Below, piece after piece: positions 43,779-52,681 of a DNA stretch of 64,000 nt. Origin of the DNA: Laccaria trichodermophora (taxonomy: Eukaryota > Basidiomycota > Agaricomycetes > Agaricales > Hydnangiaceae). Made by a program: the position numbers and the translations under genes. Numbering within the stretch: position 1 is the stretch's first letter; every line of letters starts with the position of its first letter. Where the stretch lies: contig JACTVC010000005.1 of NCBI GenBank assembly GCA_018417955.1, positions 124,001 to 188,000 on the forward strand, given 5' to 3'. The notes under the pieces were generated by a model. It did no database searches. It saw only the letters and a program-made list of their open reading frames with translations, and was not told the DNA's origin.

Positions 43779-45612
43779 ATGGTGGGGGCACCGCAGACTT
43801 CATCGAGATGAAGTCCTTGAGTGCAGGAGTACGAAGAGACGACCAAGGGTAAGTCTCATCGCTGAAATCCGTCGACTCACGACGATTCCCAGACTTTCAA
43901 CTACACCCGTAAAACCCCGACCAGACGAAGACGAGTCTGTCGTCGACTCAGCCGGATTGACCATACCCGTCACCTCGTTAGCGCGAAATTCCGCTGCTCT
44001 CGAGAGTGACAGCTCCTCCCGGCCTGACGACGATACTTCGTCTTCGACAACTCTATGTCTTGACGATTCGCCAAACCATCTCATTGCTCTCTCCGTTTCC
44101 AAACCTACGATAGCGCGATCGCTCGCTGCTTCCAAAAAAAACGACTCCGTACGACGGAATGGCGACATCTTGTCTTCGACCACTCAGATCGTTTTAAATT
44201 CACTAGACTACGACTACCTCAACCCTCTCCCAAACCAAATGAGCTATGCCCGCTGCAGACGCGCGAACAACCTTGAGAATGGAGACCTCGTCTGCATGAT
44301 TTTCCCTACTAGAACGACCCTGGCAACCAGGAACCCTGAAGGGCACCCACAGTGCCTACGCCCTGACCATCAGCCGCCTCCATTTAAACCAGGCGGCTGC
44401 CAGCAAACCTCCTTACCTCTCTCTCCAATGAGCTCGCTGGCCCCCGCTGCTGGAGACGAAAGCTCTAGAGCTAAAGCGCGCAATACGAACAACTCTGCCA
44501 GCCGTGAAATAGTAACCCCGTTGACGACGAAAAAGAAAGGTAAGGGAGTAGCTATGATGGAAGAACTTGACCCCGACGCCGTTCCCTCTACGAATAGCAA
44601 CCCGCTACCTAATACAGGACCTGTGCTCATAGGACCTCATTCCGAAAACCCCTCGAACCCCGCTGCTTCTACAAGCGCGAGTCGAATGCCCGCGCCTTCT
44701 AGGAGCGCGACGAAGTCACCCGCTGCTCCTCGGAGCGCGAGCAACTCCAGACCTACTAACACCAATAAAGCGAAGGGCAAACCTACCTACAGTAGCGCGT
44801 CTCAACACGCAGCTCCTTCAAACCTCGCGCCCTCAACGAATGCTGATGACGAGACCAGGACGTCGTCTACGAATCAGGACGGTAATGAAGATCATCATGA
44901 TCATGAGAGCTATCAAGAACATGATGAACCTCATAGGAAAACATCGGAGGGATTCGTAGATTCCTCTCCATTCCATTCAGTCTTCTATGATATCGAGGAA
45001 GTACAGGGTATACCCATTTGGGTGGAACCCATCTCCGAATCTGCTAATCGAATGTTCGGAACCTTCAACCCCGCTGTGGACGAAGACGTCCTAGTGCCCC
45101 TAGGAGCTATCGACAGCGTAATACCTGGTCGAGAAAGGGCCGAATGCGACCGTTTAAGATGCGCCATCGAAATGGTGTATAAAACACCTCGGGACTGTCG
45201 ATGGGAATTTATAGGCTCAGCGATAAAAGACTTCGCTGCGTATGAGCCCTCCAGGGATGACTTGGTACGCTATACGGGACAAGGAGTCTACTACGGAGTC
45301 CAACGAACTCGACTGCTACAAGTAGCTCAAGTAGTAGTGACGGTGGATCAAATCCTACAGGTATTAGCCGAGTTCTTCAATAAACCGGAGCGAGATCGAT
45401 TCATACTCGACCAAGGATTCTCTTTCCTTCGACTACTAGCTCGTCACGCGAGCCGCACGGAAATTTTGGCTACTTATCGAGTGTTACAATACCGTACTAC
45501 CGTGGCGTCCAAACATCTTGTTCGAGAAATCAACGCCCTCACGCGAATGTATGGAGCGGAGACCGATAAAATGTCTATCAGCTCCTACGAGTCTTCCAGA
45601 TCGTCCTTATGA
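43537..45612 (+). CDS. ORF1 of Ty3-B, unknown protein before Gag, starting in the LTR
   Basis: The first ATG (43537) sits in the LTR, 242 nt before its inner end; the frame then runs to TGA at 45610-45612 (691 residues). If transcription starts upstream in the LTR, the message includes this ATG. The 3' LTR carries the same start as a short stub. Residues about 1-470 are Ser/Pro/Thr-rich and low complexity, with repeated RSAT/RSAS-like words near residue 390. An acidic His/Asp patch follows at about 450. The last ~190 residues look folded and helical (from PIWVEPISESANRMFG). I recognise no domain. The next in-frame region before ORF2 has four stops, so the two proteins are separate. Confidence 0.7.
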   Translation: MWIGSRIRFTARQPYASPPGYQSPASGDNAPDPGSQDTLGARPSCGTAPSTLIPNHYINSASCSVRSRTPQEVQDDTTVSQWWGHRRLHRDEVLECRSTKRRPRVSLIAEIRRLTTIPRLSTTPVKPRPDEDESVVDSAGLTIPVTSLARNSAALESDSSSRPDDDTSSSTTLCLDDSPNHLIALSVSKPTIARSLAASKKNDSVRRNGDILSSTTQIVLNSLDYDYLNPLPNQMSYARCRRANNLENGDLVCMIFPTRTTLATRNPEGHPQCLRPDHQPPPFKPGGCQQTSLPLSPMSSLAPAAGDESSRAKARNTNNSASREIVTPLTTKKKGKGVAMMEELDPDAVPSTNSNPLPNTGPVLIGPHSENPSNPAASTSASRMPAPSRSATKSPAAPRSASNSRPTNTNKAKGKPTYSSASQHAAPSNLAPSTNADDETRTSSTNQDGNEDHHDHESYQEHDEPHRKTSEGFVDSSPFHSVFYDIEEVQGIPIWVEPISESANRMFGTFNPAVDEDVLVPLGAIDSVIPGRERAECDRLRCAIEMVYKTPRDCRWEFIGSAIKDFAAYEPSRDDLVRYTGQGVYYGVQRTRLLQVAQVVVTVDQILQVLAEFFNKPERDRFILDQGFSFLRLLARHASRTEILATYRVLQYRTTVASKHLVREINALTRMYGAETDKMSISSYESSRSSL
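43780..43797 (+). promoter_or_regulatory. Possible primer binding site of Ty3-B
   Basis: TGGTGGGGGCACCGCAGA begins one base after the 5' LTR. The initial TGG fits pairing to a tRNA CCA end. I cannot name the tRNA from the sequence alone. Confidence 0.5.
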
Positions 45613-45684
45613 TCTCTCTACGGTACTGGATCGGCTAGGAAGGAAGTAGGAAAACTGTTAGCCAGGCCTGACTATTTCAATTGA

Positions 45685-48600
45685 ATGCCTGAAGACTTGA
45701 TCGAAATCGCTGCATACTTGCGCGATAGAGCTTATAAGGATCAACCCAAGCCCCAGGAATTCTCAGTACATCGGTCACGTGTACTACGAAATAACGATAG
45801 AGCTAAGTCCGATATTTCTAGGAGCTCGACCACTCCTACTAATGGTCCTGCACTTGCGCGAAACCCCGCTGCAAGTGAAGGTCAAAGTGTCCGTTTTGCA
45901 GCCGAGCCTCCCATCCCTAATTCCATTTCGGTGCTGCTGTCCAGGAAACACCCTGTTTCACGACTACCGGGAGTAGGAAGAGTCGGCGTGTCCGCCGTAG
46001 GAGCTCCTTCAGAAAGGACTACCACTACCAACAATGGTCCGGAAACGATAAATTCAGGATTCAACAATAACGAAGCAAGGGTGCCTGCAGCGTCGAACAC
46101 GCGCATACCAAGCCCTAAGTCGTGGACCAGCTATACTTTCCGTAGCAGAAACAATCAAAATAGCTCCAGACCTGTCGTACAGGCCAACGACGACCGAGGA
46201 CAAGGGAGAATCCCTGCTCGTGGTAACGGAGGACCCCCGTCGGGAGGACCATCCTCGTCCGGTAACGGTAGTAATCCTGGTCGAAGAAGCAACCCTCCTC
46301 AGAGCAACCCTCCTCCCAGCAATTGGTATGTTCCCCCTCGAGGCAATGGAGGAGGAGGAGGAGACGAACCTGGAGGCGGGGGAGGCGGCGGTGGAGGTGG
46401 GAACGGAAACAATAGTAATCCTGTCCCACAAAACCCAGACTACCCCCCATGGTGGCGAACTCCCGAAGAATGGCAAATCAATCGTAAACTGAATGCCAAC
46501 GTCTTACCTGAGTGGGATGGCGCAGGGGAGACCGCCATAGATTATTTGAGCGGAATGGGCTTCTTGGCAGCCCTGAGCTCCAAGATGAAGGAAGGCATAG
46601 CTCAGCTAGCCCCCTTCAAGTGGACCTCCTACGCCCTAAGCTGGTGGGAAACTCTACCCACTCCTGACAGAACATACTTCTCAAGCAACTGGGATAACAT
46701 GATGATAGGAATTCAAGCACACTTTTTAGATGAAGAATGGGTGCGAGATCGAACGTTCGAGTTCGATGAGATGACCTTCTGCAATAAAGGTCACGAACAA
46801 GAGAGTCCGTTGGAGTACATCCAACGTCGTATACGACATCACCATTTCCTCCATCCCGACGAAGAGGACGGACCCACTGCCGTCGCTCGCATTTTACGAC
46901 GACAACCTGTTGAATGGACCCATTATCTTAGCGAAACCATTTGTCCCTCGATCCTCTCTGTCCAGTCCGTAGCTAAGCGGATGAGGAACGGTTTAATAAC
47001 CTCTTGGCAGCAGGCTGAAAGAAACAAGAAGCCAGCGCCGTACTATAGAAATCACTGTTCGCGCGTAGCACACGCTGCGGAGGTGGACTTGAACAATCAA
47101 GGAATGCAGCTCGAGTCTTATTCATCGGATGAGGAGGAGGAACGGGACGTTAACTACGCCTCAAACAACGGTCGTAAGCCTCCACCTCGCTCTGGGGGGC
47201 GAAAGCCCAAGCCCGCGACTGCCAAAACGGAGTTTCCTCATGGGAAGACGGTTAACGGTATAACCTTTGAAAGGGATGATACCAGGATTAGTCCGCGAGA
47301 TCCCAACGGAGACTGTTACATCTGTACTAGTCCCAAGCATTTCCATAGGGACTGTCCCCACTTCGGTAAATGGAACACTCTACGGAATGCGCATAAGATT
47401 CACGTGGATTGGGATCCTGCCGAGGAGGAAGAAGCAGATAGAGAATACTTAGTTATGTTGGCTGAATCTAAGATCACCCTTTCTGCTTACGAGAGTGAAA
47501 ATCTGCTTAAGTCCTTCGCTACCGAGATACATTCATCCCAGGGACAACTAAGAAATTCATTCGCTGCTGAAAAGCGCGTAAAAATCGCTGCTGTAACGCG
47601 CGACGAATTAGACAAAGTTGAACCGTGTGTGGAAGCTACCTTTCATAAGGTGTTTGCCGCACATCGTAATGCTCGAAAGTCTAAGGATTACAATAAGGGG
47701 AAGAACAAAGAGGTCGTACCAGTCGATGAAATCGTAAGACCCGCGAAGGCGAAGAAAGTTGAACCTATCTACGAACCCGGCCGCGTATTCCCTGCGGTCA
47801 AGGGCCGATCTTTACCTGAAGGAATGGGATCATTAGGGACGAAAGCTCTACACATGCGCGCGAAAATCGGTAACCTTGAGTCCGACTCCATTCGAGCTCG
47901 GCTGGATTCCGGAGCCGATATCACTCTGATATCGGAAGAATTCTGGAAATCAATGTCCGATTCTCCTCGCCTGTGTGAAGGAATGAGAATGAAACTATAC
48001 CATCTCACTGGAGGAGCGAAGGTTCTAGGATACATTAAGACTGAACTATACGTCTTGGCTCGAGACGAGTCCATAGTCAGTTTCGAACTAGAAGCTTACG
48101 TCGTACGAAACATGAACGTACCCGTACTACTGGGAGAAGACTTCCAAACTACCTACGAACTCAGCGTCACAAGATATGCTTCAGGGCATTGTGAAGTAGC
48201 TGTAGGGCGGTCTGGGCGCGTGATTCCCGCTGCCTCTTCCCAAAACATGGACTTAGGATTCGAGATCCGAGCAGCCTTCTTAACACAATCATTTGTTCGA
48301 CGAAAGGCAGTAGCCCGCGCTAAACGAAAGAGTAGCGCGACTGGACTTATGGAAGTCTTAGCATTAGAAGACACACTTATACAACCTAACTGTGTACGCA
48401 ATGTAGCTGTCCATTCTACCTTTGAGGGCCGTGAAGATTGGATAGTCGAGAAAGTTATCATTGGAACCGATGATCAGAACATTATGGCTGCTCCAACCAC
48501 ATGGATTAACGCCTCGTGTCCCTTTCTCCCTATAGCTAATCCCAGTCCGCACCCGCGTTACGTTAGAGCTGGAGAGGTCGTAGGTTACCTACACGACCCC

Positions 48601-51600
48601 GAGACGATGTTAGACAAGCCCAAGGACGAAGAACAACTAATTAAAATGATTGCATTTGCCGAGGCTCTCAAAACTACTATCATTGGAACTTTAAAGGCTC
48701 AGGATTTAGCTACCGCTACTAACCCTACGGCTGATTCGCCTGGACATGACGATCGATTTGAAGAAAACGAATCGTGGGGACCCAAGACTACTGCAGTACC
48801 CGAAGACCTGGTTAGCAGAGACGTAGATAAATTAGTTAACCTTGGTCCCGATATACCAGAAGAATATCGTAACCGACTGACCGAAGTATTGCGCAGGAAT
48901 GCTGCAGCCTTTGGAGTAGACAGTCGATTAGGACGTATTAAAGCGCGAGTTCAAATCCCGCTGCAACCAAATACGCATCCTATTTCGGAACCTATGTATG
49001 GAGCCTCCCCAGCAAAAAGGGAAGTTATCGACCAACAACTCAAAGCTTGGTTCGAAGCTGGAGTCATCGAACCTTCGGTCAGCCCTTGGGGATTCCCCGC
49101 TGTAGTAGTCTATCGAAATGGCAAACCCAGACTGGTTATAGATTATCGGAAACTTAATGCTAAGACCATACCAGACGAATTCCCTATACCTCGACAATCC
49201 GAAATTATACAAGCCTTGTCAGGAGCCCAAGTGTTATCGTCTTTCGACGCGTTGGCAGGTTTTACCCAATTAGAAATGGCCGAAGATGCTAAGGAAAAAA
49301 CCGCATTCCGTTGTCACTTAGGGTTGTGGCAGTTCAAAAGAATGCCGTTTGGCCTCAGAAATGGACCGTCGATCTTCCAAAGACTTATGCAGGAGGTGCT
49401 GGCTCCATTCCTGTGGCTATTCGCACTGATCTATATCGACGATATTGTGGTTTATTCGAAAAATTGGGAGGAACATTTGGGACATCTTGATCGAGTTCTA
49501 GGGGCCATTGCTGCTGCTGGGATAACTTTATCCCCAGCTAAATGCTACGTGGGGTATTCGTCAATCTTATTATTGGGGCAGAAGGTTTCTAGGCTTGGAC
49601 TTTCAACCCATAAGGAGAAGGTACAAGCTATTATGGAACTGGCTCGTCCCACTTCCGTGTCGGACCTACAGAAATTCTTAGGGATGGTCGTATATTTTTC
49701 GACTTATATACCATTCTACTCTATGATCGCAGCCCCTCTGTTTAATCTCCTGAAGAAAGGAGCTAAATGGCAGTGGCGCGCCGAACAGGAAGTCGCTTAC
49801 CAACAAGCGAAGGAAGCCCTAGCTAATGCCCCCGTGCTGGGACACCCCATTGCGAATCAGCCTTACAGGTTATACACAGACGCATCTGACATTGCGCTAG
49901 GAGCGAGCTTACAACAAGTACAAGCTATCCAAGTTAAGGATCTCAAGGGTACCCCCTGCTATAGCAAGCTAGAAGCTGCTTGGGAAGCAGGGAAGGAGGT
50001 ACCCAATCTCGTAGCCAAACTTCATAAAGATCAACGTGAAGTCGAGCAACCAGACATATGGGGAAACACGTTGGACGAAACCATTGTACATGTGGAACGT
50101 GTAATAGCATATTGGAGCCGCACGTTCAAATCGGCGGAACGCAATTATAGCGCTACAGAACGCGAAGCGCTTGCTGCTAAAGAAGCCCTTGTTAAATTCC
50201 AACCATTTATAGAAGGGGAAAGCATCACTCTGATAACGGATCACGCCGCCTTAGTATGGGCGCGAGTATACGAAAACGCTAACCGAAGACTAGCAGCTTG
50301 GGGGGCCGTATTTGCCGCTTATCCTGGTTTGAAGATTGTCCACCGAGCTGGGCGAATCCATTCTAACGTGGACCCCCTATCTCGGCTCATAAGAATTCCG
50401 CCTCACAATTCGCCCTTAAACGACGACCTCATCTCCATAGAACAGGATGCCGTGAAAAGGAATATCGCGCAAAAAGCTGAGGATAGAATCCTTAAGGCTG
50501 CAGCCCCTAAAGCAGCCTTTTGTGTAATGATGTGGGAAGATATAATAGAGAAAACTGTAGCTCCTGTTCAAACTAGACGACAACTCGCAGCGGATAGAAC
50601 GCGCGAAGAGCCGAAGGGATTAATTCAGGAGGTCGTTACTGAGACTCCCGAAACATTCGAAGGATCCCCAGAATCTGAGGAACAAGGTAATATAGTGCTG
50701 CCTTTCGCTACAGCGGACCATTGGACTTATCCAACGGGAGTCAAACCATCTGAGTTAACTCCAGAGGAGGATTGGTCCAAACGGACACACTTGTTGGTAT
50801 CCATGGATCCTAACATTTGTAAGGAATTCGCGGAAGGTTACGAAGCGGACAAGTTCTTTGCCCCTCGTTACATCAAGGTACAACCGAACGACAAAACTGT
50901 AATCTCAGCGACTCACTTCCAAAGGGGGCAAGATGACCTGTTGTATTTCATAGACGCTAACTCTACAACGCGCCTGTGTGTTCCCAAACTAAAGGTCAAC
51001 TACGTTCTACGATGGATACATGAATCCCCGTACGAAAGCGCGCATGCTGGACCTCGCCGCTTCCTAGCGCGACTACAGGAGCTTTTCTTCTGGCCCACCA
51101 TGAGCAAGGACACTGAAGCGTATGCCACCTCTTGTGATGTTTGTCAGAAAATCAAGGTTGACCATCGCGCTAAGATGGGCGCTCTACGACCCGCACACAT
51201 ACCGAACCGACCCTTCTCCACGGTTTCGATGGATATGATCACCGGATTACCTGCATCTGGAGAACAAGGTTATACAGCTATACTAGCTATAGTGGACAAA
51301 CTCACCAAGTATGCCATCATCATACCCACTCACTCCACGTTAACGCAAGAGGGATTCGCCAAGTTATTCGTAGACCGAGTGGTTAATGTCTACGGCTTAC
51401 CAGAAGTCATTATTTCGGACAGAGACAGACGTTGGGCAACAATATTTTGGAAATCGGTGGTCGCAAATTATGGAAGTGTGATGGCCCTGTCCTCCGCCCA
51501 TCACCCACAGACGGACGGGCAAACCGAAATTCTCAATGCTACGATAGAACAAATGCTCCGCGCTTACGTTTCCTCGGACAGAGAAAACTGGTCAAGTTGG

Positions 51601-52329
51601 TTGAGTGTCCTAGCCTACTCGTACAACAGCAGCGTGCATTCATCTACGAAGTACTCTCCCAATTTCTTATTAATGGGTTATAACCCCAGAACCTCAGCCG
51701 GAGCTATAATCCCGGAAGTTGACCCCTCTCTACGACCTTTCCTGCCCAGTCAGTCCGCCGAAGACTTCGTGGAGACTCTTGAGGTTCACCGATCTGCTGC
51801 TAAAGATGCTATAGCTTTAGCGCAGGACCGTCAAGCTAAGGCGTATGACAAGAAGCGTCGACCGATCCAAGAACTGAAGGAAGGGGACTACGCCCTCGTT
51901 AATCCCCATTCGTTGGAACTCGTTGACGTCGAAGGAACAGGTAAAAAACTAGTTCAACGGATGATCGGACCTTTCGAAGTAGTGGAAAAGATCAACCCTC
52001 AAGTCTATCGACTGAAGTTACCCGACACTTATTCCATGCACCCGGTTTTCAATATCGATCATCTAAAGAAATACATTCCTTCTCCACCCGAATTCGGCGA
52101 ACAAACTAAACTACCCTCTACGCGAGACTTACGAGCTTCTGAAGAGTATGAAGTTGAAGCTATCCTAGGTCATCGGATGGTAGGGAAGAAAAGGGCGAAC
52201 CGTCGAATGTTTCTCATTCGATGGAAGGGATACGGTCCCGCGGATGACACCTGGGTCACCGAGTACGACCTACGAAATTCAGCTCTACTCAAAAGAGACT
52301 ACCTCAAAGCCAAAGGTCTACCTATTTGA
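45685..52329 (+). CDS. ORF2 of Ty3-B: Gag-protease-RT-RNase H-integrase-chromodomain polyprotein
   Basis: 2214 residues in one frame from an ATG preceded by in-frame stops. A disordered Gly/Asn/Pro-rich N-terminus (to about 250) includes a run of about 12 glycines. The capsid-like domain is at about 255-445. The zinc knuckle CYICTSPKHFHRDC is at 544-557. Protease: LDSGADITLISEE with the catalytic Asp at 741, and VPVLLGED near 812. RT: SFDALAGF near 1185 and YIDD at 1250-1253. RNase H has TDAS with Asp 1399. The integrase zinc finger is at 1779 to about 1815; the DDE triad is Asp1850, Asp1912, Glu1948, with the canonical 35-residue gap. The chromodomain is near 2155-2210 (IRWKGYGPADDTW). Every catalytic residue I checked is present. 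Gag and Pol fused in one frame are typical of this chromovirus group. Confidence 0.95.
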   Translation: MPEDLIEIAAYLRDRAYKDQPKPQEFSVHRSRVLRNNDRAKSDISRSSTTPTNGPALARNPAASEGQSVRFAAEPPIPNSISVLLSRKHPVSRLPGVGRVGVSAVGAPSERTTTTNNGPETINSGFNNNEARVPAASNTRIPSPKSWTSYTFRSRNNQNSSRPVVQANDDRGQGRIPARGNGGPPSGGPSSSGNGSNPGRRSNPPQSNPPPSNWYVPPRGNGGGGGDEPGGGGGGGGGGNGNNSNPVPQNPDYPPWWRTPEEWQINRKLNANVLPEWDGAGETAIDYLSGMGFLAALSSKMKEGIAQLAPFKWTSYALSWWETLPTPDRTYFSSNWDNMMIGIQAHFLDEEWVRDRTFEFDEMTFCNKGHEQESPLEYIQRRIRHHHFLHPDEEDGPTAVARILRRQPVEWTHYLSETICPSILSVQSVAKRMRNGLITSWQQAERNKKPAPYYRNHCSRVAHAAEVDLNNQGMQLESYSSDEEEERDVNYASNNGRKPPPRSGGRKPKPATAKTEFPHGKTVNGITFERDDTRISPRDPNGDCYICTSPKHFHRDCPHFGKWNTLRNAHKIHVDWDPAEEEEADREYLVMLAESKITLSAYESENLLKSFATEIHSSQGQLRNSFAAEKRVKIAAVTRDELDKVEPCVEATFHKVFAAHRNARKSKDYNKGKNKEVVPVDEIVRPAKAKKVEPIYEPGRVFPAVKGRSLPEGMGSLGTKALHMRAKIGNLESDSIRARLDSGADITLISEEFWKSMSDSPRLCEGMRMKLYHLTGGAKVLGYIKTELYVLARDESIVSFELEAYVVRNMNVPVLLGEDFQTTYELSVTRYASGHCEVAVGRSGRVIPAASSQNMDLGFEIRAAFLTQSFVRRKAVARAKRKSSATGLMEVLALEDTLIQPNCVRNVAVHSTFEGREDWIVEKVIIGTDDQNIMAAPTTWINASCPFLPIANPSPHPRYVRAGEVVGYLHDPETMLDKPKDEEQLIKMIAFAEALKTTIIGTLKAQDLATATNPTADSPGHDDRFEENESWGPKTTAVPEDLVSRDVDKLVNLGPDIPEEYRNRLTEVLRRNAAAFGVDSRLGRIKARVQIPLQPNTHPISEPMYGASPAKREVIDQQLKAWFEAGVIEPSVSPWGFPAVVVYRNGKPRLVIDYRKLNAKTIPDEFPIPRQSEIIQALSGAQVLSSFDALAGFTQLEMAEDAKEKTAFRCHLGLWQFKRMPFGLRNGPSIFQRLMQEVLAPFLWLFALIYIDDIVVYSKNWEEHLGHLDRVLGAIAAAGITLSPAKCYVGYSSILLLGQKVSRLGLSTHKEKVQAIMELARPTSVSDLQKFLGMVVYFSTYIPFYSMIAAPLFNLLKKGAKWQWRAEQEVAYQQAKEALANAPVLGHPIANQPYRLYTDASDIALGASLQQVQAIQVKDLKGTPCYSKLEAAWEAGKEVPNLVAKLHKDQREVEQPDIWGNTLDETIVHVERVIAYWSRTFKSAERNYSATEREALAAKEALVKFQPFIEGESITLITDHAALVWARVYENANRRLAAWGAVFAAYPGLKIVHRAGRIHSNVDPLSRLIRIPPHNSPLNDDLISIEQDAVKRNIAQKAEDRILKAAAPKAAFCVMMWEDIIEKTVAPVQTRRQLAADRTREEPKGLIQEVVTETPETFEGSPESEEQGNIVLPFATADHWTYPTGVKPSELTPEEDWSKRTHLLVSMDPNICKEFAEGYEADKFFAPRYIKVQPNDKTVISATHFQRGQDDLLYFIDANSTTRLCVPKLKVNYVLRWIHESPYESAHAGPRRFLARLQELFFWPTMSKDTEAYATSCDVCQKIKVDHRAKMGALRPAHIPNRPFSTVSMDMITGLPASGEQGYTAILAIVDKLTKYAIIIPTHSTLTQEGFAKLFVDRVVNVYGLPEVIISDRDRRWATIFWKSVVANYGSVMALSSAHHPQTDGQTEILNATIEQMLRAYVSSDRENWSSWLSVLAYSYNSSVHSSTKYSPNFLLMGYNPRTSAGAIIPEVDPSLRPFLPSQSAEDFVETLEVHRSAAKDAIALAQDRQAKAYDKKRRPIQELKEGDYALVNPHSLELVDVEGTGKKLVQRMIGPFEVVEKINPQVYRLKLPDTYSMHPVFNIDHLKKYIPSPPEFGEQTKLPSTRDLRASEEYEVEAILGHRMVGKKRANRRMFLIRWKGYGPADDTWVTEYDLRNSALLKRDYLKAKGLPI

Positions 52330-52681
52330 TGAACTTCACTTAAGACCTTTCAAATTACATAATCTTTTATTAATTTAGTGTTACTATACAGACGACTTAA
52401 ACTCCGACGCCTATATTATGAACTCTAAATCCGTCAAACTTACCTTCATTCCTCCTTAGTCGACCTTCTCCGTTACGTCCCGCTGCTTTCGAGCGCGACC
52501 ACGTACGGAGTCGTTCAGGATGTCTGGTCGACCTAGACACACTCCAGGTGCCAACAAACATGATACTAGGAGTTACACCCCACGGAGGATACCAAGTTTC
52601 GCAGGCTACGATCGACTACCCCTACTACCTCCACCTCCGACCTATAGACTGCCCCCATCCGTTCACAACTGATATGTCGCG
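52330..52681 (+). other. Spacer between ORF2 and ORF3 of Ty3-B
   Basis: 352 bp between the end of pol and the ATG of ORF3. No separate gene. ORF3 is probably made from a spliced or separate transcript, but I see no decisive splice site. Confidence 0.5.

Noticed and set aside
43800..44183. Antisense frames within Ty3-B ORF1 and ORF2 (for example 43800-44183 and 46054-46476)
   Set aside because: They oppose clear coding sequence and mirror its codon bias; no recognisable protein.
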